Positions 59,773-64,000 of a stretch of DNA of 64,000 nt are shown here, piece after piece (the stretch's first letter is position 1; each line of letters opens with the position of its first letter). The notes under the pieces were generated by a model, which saw only the letters and a list, made by a program, of their open reading frames with translations, did not search any database and had not been told where the DNA came from. Made by a program: the position numbers and the translations under genes. The DNA is from Mucor racemosus (Eukaryota; Mucoromycota; Mucoromycetes; Mucorales; Mucoraceae). The stretch is taken from contig JAPEHQ010000009.1 of NCBI GenBank assembly GCA_027405735.1, positions 434,001 to 498,000 of the forward strand, read 5' to 3'.

Positions 59773-61222
59773 AATACAGAATACTATCCTTTATATAATA
59801 TTTATTTCTTAATAAATTGTATGATATATGATAACACGTAAAAGCAATATTTATATTGTTGATTAATTAGGTACCAAAGCTCTGATCTCTTTGTATCAAC
59901 ATTTTCGTAACCGAATTTTTTTCTCTGAGAAATTGTGCTATTCTAAAGCGTATTTGTAAAATATTTCTAAGCATTCAGCAGGAGTATCAGTGTATAAAAG
60001 CTCTATAGACGAAGAAATTGAGCAGAGAAAACCTTGAATAATCCTAATGATTAGCTTCAATTATCCAAAATTCTGAATTAGGCATATGTTTATTTTATGA
60101 ATACTGTCTCTAAATTTTTCAGAAAGTCGTTTATAAATTTTTTCTAATACAAAAGGCCTAATAATCGTATTAGAATGGTGATCATGGGTTCTAATATTCA
60201 TTTGTATCGAAATATTCGTAATTTTCATACTTGCAGGGTCATTTTACGAAAAATGCGTAAATTTCAGATGCCGCTTTTTGCTGGAAATGCAGAATTAACG
60301 CGTATTGTTAAATAACTAATAATTTAGCTTTATAAAAGTCTAAAAATAAGTTTGAGTAGCTTCTATTAATATTTGTGCTTTTTCTGAAATAGGCTTACTA
60401 ACTTTGAAAGCAGTTTCTGGGCCTAAATGTAACAGCAAACATGCAATTACCGATAAAAAATTAGAAAATGTTTTGATAAACCTTCTTCCATGATATTGCA
60501 GCATAATATCTCCGGAATTCAAAAATATCTGCATATATTTGATATCCTATTTGATACGAAACTGCATTTTATTCTTTACTTTCCCTAAATAAGCTTCTAA
60601 AACAATCCTTCAGAACTTGTAAACAAGCAAATTAAATTGAAAATTCGGTGCAATATTCGTATTCTCACATCATTTTGTTATTCAACAAAGTAGTTTCTAT
60701 TATCATACTGATACGTAGTATATCGTATATAAAAAAAAACCATCAAAATAATAAACGTTCATGATAGAAGCGGCCGCTAGCACAAGAAATATTAACGGTT
60801 GAGCTTTTGGTTTGACATTGATTGTTTCGAAATTAATATATCATGAAATGAAAACGATCGAATTATGTATTAACATAATGAAACTGTAGGAATTATTCAA
60901 TTTATTATATATAATATATTCAGTGGATGATTATATTTCGATCTACTTTAAACGTCCTGATGTTTGCATATAGATCGATTTTAGTGTAACAAATGTGTTG
61001 GGAAAAAAATATTCCCTATAAATTCCCTCGTTATTTCTTATTAGTGGCAAAAAAAATCTATCAGTGCTTTTGGTTCTATACATAACCCCTTATCATCACA
61101 CAAATTTATGGCTCATGACCCTTAAAAAAATAAGCCACCAAACAATTATACTTTTTTAACGCTCTGACCATGTTATTTAATTCTTTTTTTTTTTTTATTT
61201 CTTTTATATAAACTATTCAATA
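59773..61222. other. Intergenic region, nothing recognised
   Basis: About 1.45 kb of AT-rich DNA with no supported gene. Near 60770 a GC-rich island GCGGCCGCTAGC stands out. The last 60 bp upstream of the C2H2 gene include a pyrimidine tract and TTTTATATAAAC, a possible TATA element very close to the ATG. Confidence 0.55.
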
Positions 61223-61909
61223 ATGGCTTGTTCAGCTCCAAATCCTTGTACTTTTGATAATCATTTGATTCATGAAAAGACTAATTTACCTTCTCCCCCA
61301 AATTCGTCTTGCGGAGATGAGAGGGAGCCTGAATTAATCTTCAACCCCAATACCACCACCACCATCACCACAACACCACCACCACCAACGCACTATACGA
61401 CAGCAGATTTATCAGAAAACTATACAATAGACCATTCAAAACCAAACATAATCGAACAAGAGCAATATACCCTTAAATCACAGAAAGATTACCGCGTGAT
61501 TTCATCTACAACTCCCTCATTCACATCAAATACCACTTCATCTTCTTCATCATCATTAAAAAGATCTTTACCGTCATCGTCAGACGAAGAAGATAGCAGC
61601 GACATTGATAACTTAACGGAAACACCAAAACATAAGAAGCCTGCATTATCAGAAACCCATCGCTGTAATGACTGTGGTAAATTATATAAACATCTCAAAA
61701 GTCTCTTTAAACACCAATGGGAGCATTCTGAGTATTGGGAAGCATCTTCTAAACTCTCATTAACAAAACATCAACAAGTTCAAATGTTGGAAGCAGCTTC
61801 AATTTTAACTAGTATGAAGAAACAAAATAGTATTGACCAAGACACTGGTGATTCTGAAGAAGACAATGACCAAGATGAATATGAAGAAGGAGGAATTAGT
61901 TTAATGTAA
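61223..61909 (+). CDS. Single C2H2 zinc-finger protein
   Basis: A single-exon gene of 228 residues. The first 140 residues are low-complexity (Thr, Pro and Ser runs, an acidic SSDEEDSSDIDN patch). One C2H2 finger follows at about 152-176: HRCNDCGKLYKHLKSLFKHQ with a closing WEH. Then comes a segment EYWEASSKLSLTKHQQVQML and EAASILTSMKK, which looks conserved because it is not low-complexity. The C-terminus is acidic. Fungal genomes contain a group of short regulators with exactly one such finger followed by a KHQQVQMLEAA-like helix; I infer membership, and the target genes are unknown. The ATG at 61223 is the first after the TATA-like sequence. Confidence 0.82.
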   Translation: MACSAPNPCTFDNHLIHEKTNLPSPPNSSCGDEREPELIFNPNTTTTITTTPPPPTHYTTADLSENYTIDHSKPNIIEQEQYTLKSQKDYRVISSTTPSFTSNTTSSSSSSLKRSLPSSSDEEDSSDIDNLTETPKHKKPALSETHRCNDCGKLYKHLKSLFKHQWEHSEYWEASSKLSLTKHQQVQMLEAASILTSMKKQNSIDQDTGDSEEDNDQDEYEEGGISLM

Positions 61910-62568
61910 TAGACGGATTGTAACAACAATAAATGAATAGTAATATTTTTCTCCTTTTATATAATAATATTTAATTATATTTATAAATAAAAAAAATTCT
62001 TTTGTTCTGTGGTAAAATATAACAAACAATTATAAAATTCCTAAAAAAACTATGCAGCATTTCGTTTGTTTATTCTGTTTATTAGCCATTCTTATCTTTA
62101 CTATTCTAGACCATAAAAAACTGTAAATATAGCATATGTTAATGGCATTGTATTTTATGTTTCAGTATCAATATAAAGACATGATAATTTCATATTGGGC
62201 GTTATTCTCGAATTTTTACCCCTTTATTTTTTTGCAGAAAGCAAAAAATATAGAAACGGAGCTTGTAACAACCCTCGCAGCATGATTCTGAGCTTAAATG
62301 AAATGCATTATTAAAAACTGTTCATGGAAATCCGTTAATAATAATATATTGATTTCTCATACATTTTTTGCGTAAAAGGATTCAATAAAAATGTGGAATT
62401 GTAAAAAAGGTAGTATTTGATCTGGATTCAGTAACAAATTGCAAAAAAATAATAGAGACAGATTCTCTGTTACCTCGAGATGAGTATTTTTATATGTGTA
62501 CTATTTTATTGATTAATGAAAATATTATGTATAAAGTGTACAAATGTGTGTATGTGTTTGAGGTTTTC
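61910..62568. other. Convergent intergenic region, nothing recognised
   Basis: About 660 bp between the 3' ends of the C2H2 and NTE1 genes. AT-rich, with AATAAA motifs near 61930 and 61985 that fit polyadenylation of the C2H2 transcript. Confidence 0.55.
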
Positions 62569-64000
62569 TTAAATACTGTTTCTTCTACCTCTCTTTCCTT
62601 TAACTTCTTTTCCTGTCAATTGAGCATCACGATCAGCATCAGAGATTCTACCAGAGGCATATCCTGCCTTTCTCCATTTACTAACAACTTCACGGCCCAC
62701 GTCGTAACCCTTTTGGAAGATGTCATTATACTTTGCAAACTCAAGCGTACCCCATTGTTGTACAGGAAGTTTGAGGTACAATGTACCATCTGTAACCTTA
62801 GCTTCTTCAAGTTTAGCAACACTACTAACATAAGCTAATCTGCTCTGAATATCTGCAATACTAGGCACATTGTAAGTTCTGAAAGGGTTGAATCCATGCA
62901 ATAAAGCCCACCAACCACTGATAGAGTCACCATAGTAAACAGGGCTAGTATCATCCTCTGATGCAACATCTACAGCAATAATAATATCAGCGCCCATATC
63001 TTTTGCAACAGAAACTGGTAAATTATCCATGTAACCACCATCTACCAACATGTTTCCATTATCACAAATAGGTGGCATATAACCAGATAAAGACATGGAT
63101 GCACGAATATAACGCCAAGCATAACCTGTGGTATGCACTTCCATACGAGAAAAGGTAATATTAGTTGTAACAGCATAGAATGGCAACCAATAATCTTCAA
63201 TTTGACTATCACCCAAACATTTCCAAATAGCTCGATTAAACTCATGACCTGTAAACCAAGCAGTAACTGGATATGTCAAGTCCATGATTTGTCTCCAAAT
63301 ACTGGAAACACGACCAGCAAACATTTTACTTCTAGCAATGACAGATACCAAATCCATATTACGAGCATAAAGACCACCAACAAAACTTCCAATACTAGTA
63401 CCACCAATGATATCAATAGGAATACCCGCTTCTTCAATAGCTTGAATCACGCCTACATGACCTATACCACGAGCACCACCACCACCCAAAACTAAAGCAA
63501 CTGATTTACCACAAAGACGACGAGCTAAACGGGCAAAATCATTACGAGCAGGAGAACTCATAGCATTCATTGAACTGGCACTTGTCTTTTTGACATCCAA
63601 AAGGCGGCCAAAATTCGGAACAGCAGAATAGTATTCCTTGATTTGATCTTTGACATTAGCCAACATGTTGATAGAGCCTGCAGTCATTTTACGGCCTTGT
63701 TCAGCTAACCATGGGGGCCTAAATCTTTCATTAACAGCAAGTGCAGCATGTTGCTTCATTGGCATATAAATATGATGATGTGCCTGGATCCAAAGACGAT
63801 TTTTCAACCAGTTTTGAGTTGTGCCAGATGCACAAGAGCGTTCGCCATGTAATAATACAAGTTCTTTACGGGCGGTTGTTTTCATGTTAATCAAGAAACG
63901 CTCATACTCACCAACAGATGGGTCACCATCGCCTAAACCAACAAGCAAAATACAATCAGATTGACGAATACATGTACGAGTCCACTGAGATGTAACACCA
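62569..64000 (-). CDS. NTE1: Lysophospholipase NTE1 (patatin-like, neuropathy target esterase family), 5' partial
   Basis: The open frame runs from the stop at 62569 to the window edge without an intron, so about 477 C-terminal residues are visible. NTE1 deacylates phosphatidylcholine at the ER membrane. The patatin domain shows the oxyanion motif VLGGGGARGIGHVGVIQA, the nucleophile elbow GGTSIGS, LSGYMPPICDNGNMLVDG and the catalytic aspartate in VDGGYMDN. Upstream lie SDCILLVGLGDGDPSVGEYE and ELVLLHGER, the linker between cyclic-nucleotide-binding-like domains and the catalytic part. The cyclic-nucleotide-like domains and the membrane anchor lie outside the window. The C-terminus is basic (KRGRRNSI). 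The first in-frame start codon seen is not the real start. Confidence 0.96.
   Translation of the reverse strand, partial: GVTSQWTRTCIRQSDCILLVGLGDGDPSVGEYERFLINMKTTARKELVLLHGERSCASGTTQNWLKNRLWIQAHHHIYMPMKQHAALAVNERFRPPWLAEQGRKMTAGSINMLANVKDQIKEYYSAVPNFGRLLDVKKTSASSMNAMSSPARNDFARLARRLCGKSVALVLGGGGARGIGHVGVIQAIEEAGIPIDIIGGTSIGSFVGGLYARNMDLVSVIARSKMFAGRVSSIWRQIMDLTYPVTAWFTGHEFNRAIWKCLGDSQIEDYWLPFYAVTTNITFSRMEVHTTGYAWRYIRASMSLSGYMPPICDNGNMLVDGGYMDNLPVSVAKDMGADIIIAVDVASEDDTSPVYYGDSISGWWALLHGFNPFRTYNVPSIADIQSRLAYVSSVAKLEEAKVTDGTLYLKLPVQQWGTLEFAKYNDIFQKGYDVGREVVSKWRKAGYASGRISDADRDAQLTGKEVKGKRGRRNSI

Overview
The window looks like nuclear DNA of an early-diverging filamentous fungus, most likely Mucoromycota (Mucorales-type). 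The AT content is high. Introns are very short (about 50-70 nt, GT-AG). Exons are many and small, and intergenic DNA is rich in homopolymers. The encoded proteins are typical fungal housekeeping proteins (OMA1, CAF16, RMT2, RSC8/SWI3, NTE1, Trm7, mL57). The assignment rests on gene style and families only. All exon joins were made by eye from splice signals, reading phase and protein continuity.

Layout. 0-8 kb: 3' end of a TBC RabGAP gene, a repeat (R1 copy A), RMT2, ribosomal protein uL15 (minus) and TAF5. 8-12.8 kb: repeat R2 copy 1, a relic with coding character and a 498-bp MITE. 12.8-18.4 kb: an unrecognised low-complexity protein, then on the minus strand an ATRX/ARIP4-type SNF2 ATPase and, just upstream of it, a small gene for a chromo-shadow-like protein. 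18.4-37.1 kb: about 18.7 kb with no convincing intact gene. It holds R2 copies 2 and 3, R1 copies B and C, three solo LTRs with intact 5-bp target duplications, two MITEs (one carrying an LTR), and a possible 4.8-kb element with terminal inverted repeats. 37.1-54.5 kb: a compact gene cluster with OMA1, a four-CBS protein, a Zn2Cys6 regulator, SF3B5, TRM7, RSC8/SWI3, mL57, NDUFS8 and uS5m. 54.5-64 kb: R2 copy 4, CAF16, a TMEM135-like protein, a C2H2 protein and the 3' part of NTE1, cut by the window edge.

Functional themes. Four genes concern mitochondria (OMA1, mL57, NDUFS8, uS5m); NDUFS8 and uS5m are divergent across about 400 bp. Four concern chromatin or transcription initiation (TAF5, SNF2 ATPase, chromo-shadow-like protein, RSC8), in addition to three transcription-associated proteins (Zn2Cys6, C2H2, CAF16). 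Translation and splicing are represented by uL15, TRM7, RMT2 and SF3B5.

The most unusual content is the repeat fraction. Repeat R1 carries the terminal WD40 exon and adjoining intron of a dynein intermediate-chain-like gene in three copies, two of which share the same fusion point. Repeat R2 occurs four times (about 1.3 kb) and keeps a related open reading frame in each copy. No CRISPR array, rRNA or tRNA was recognised.
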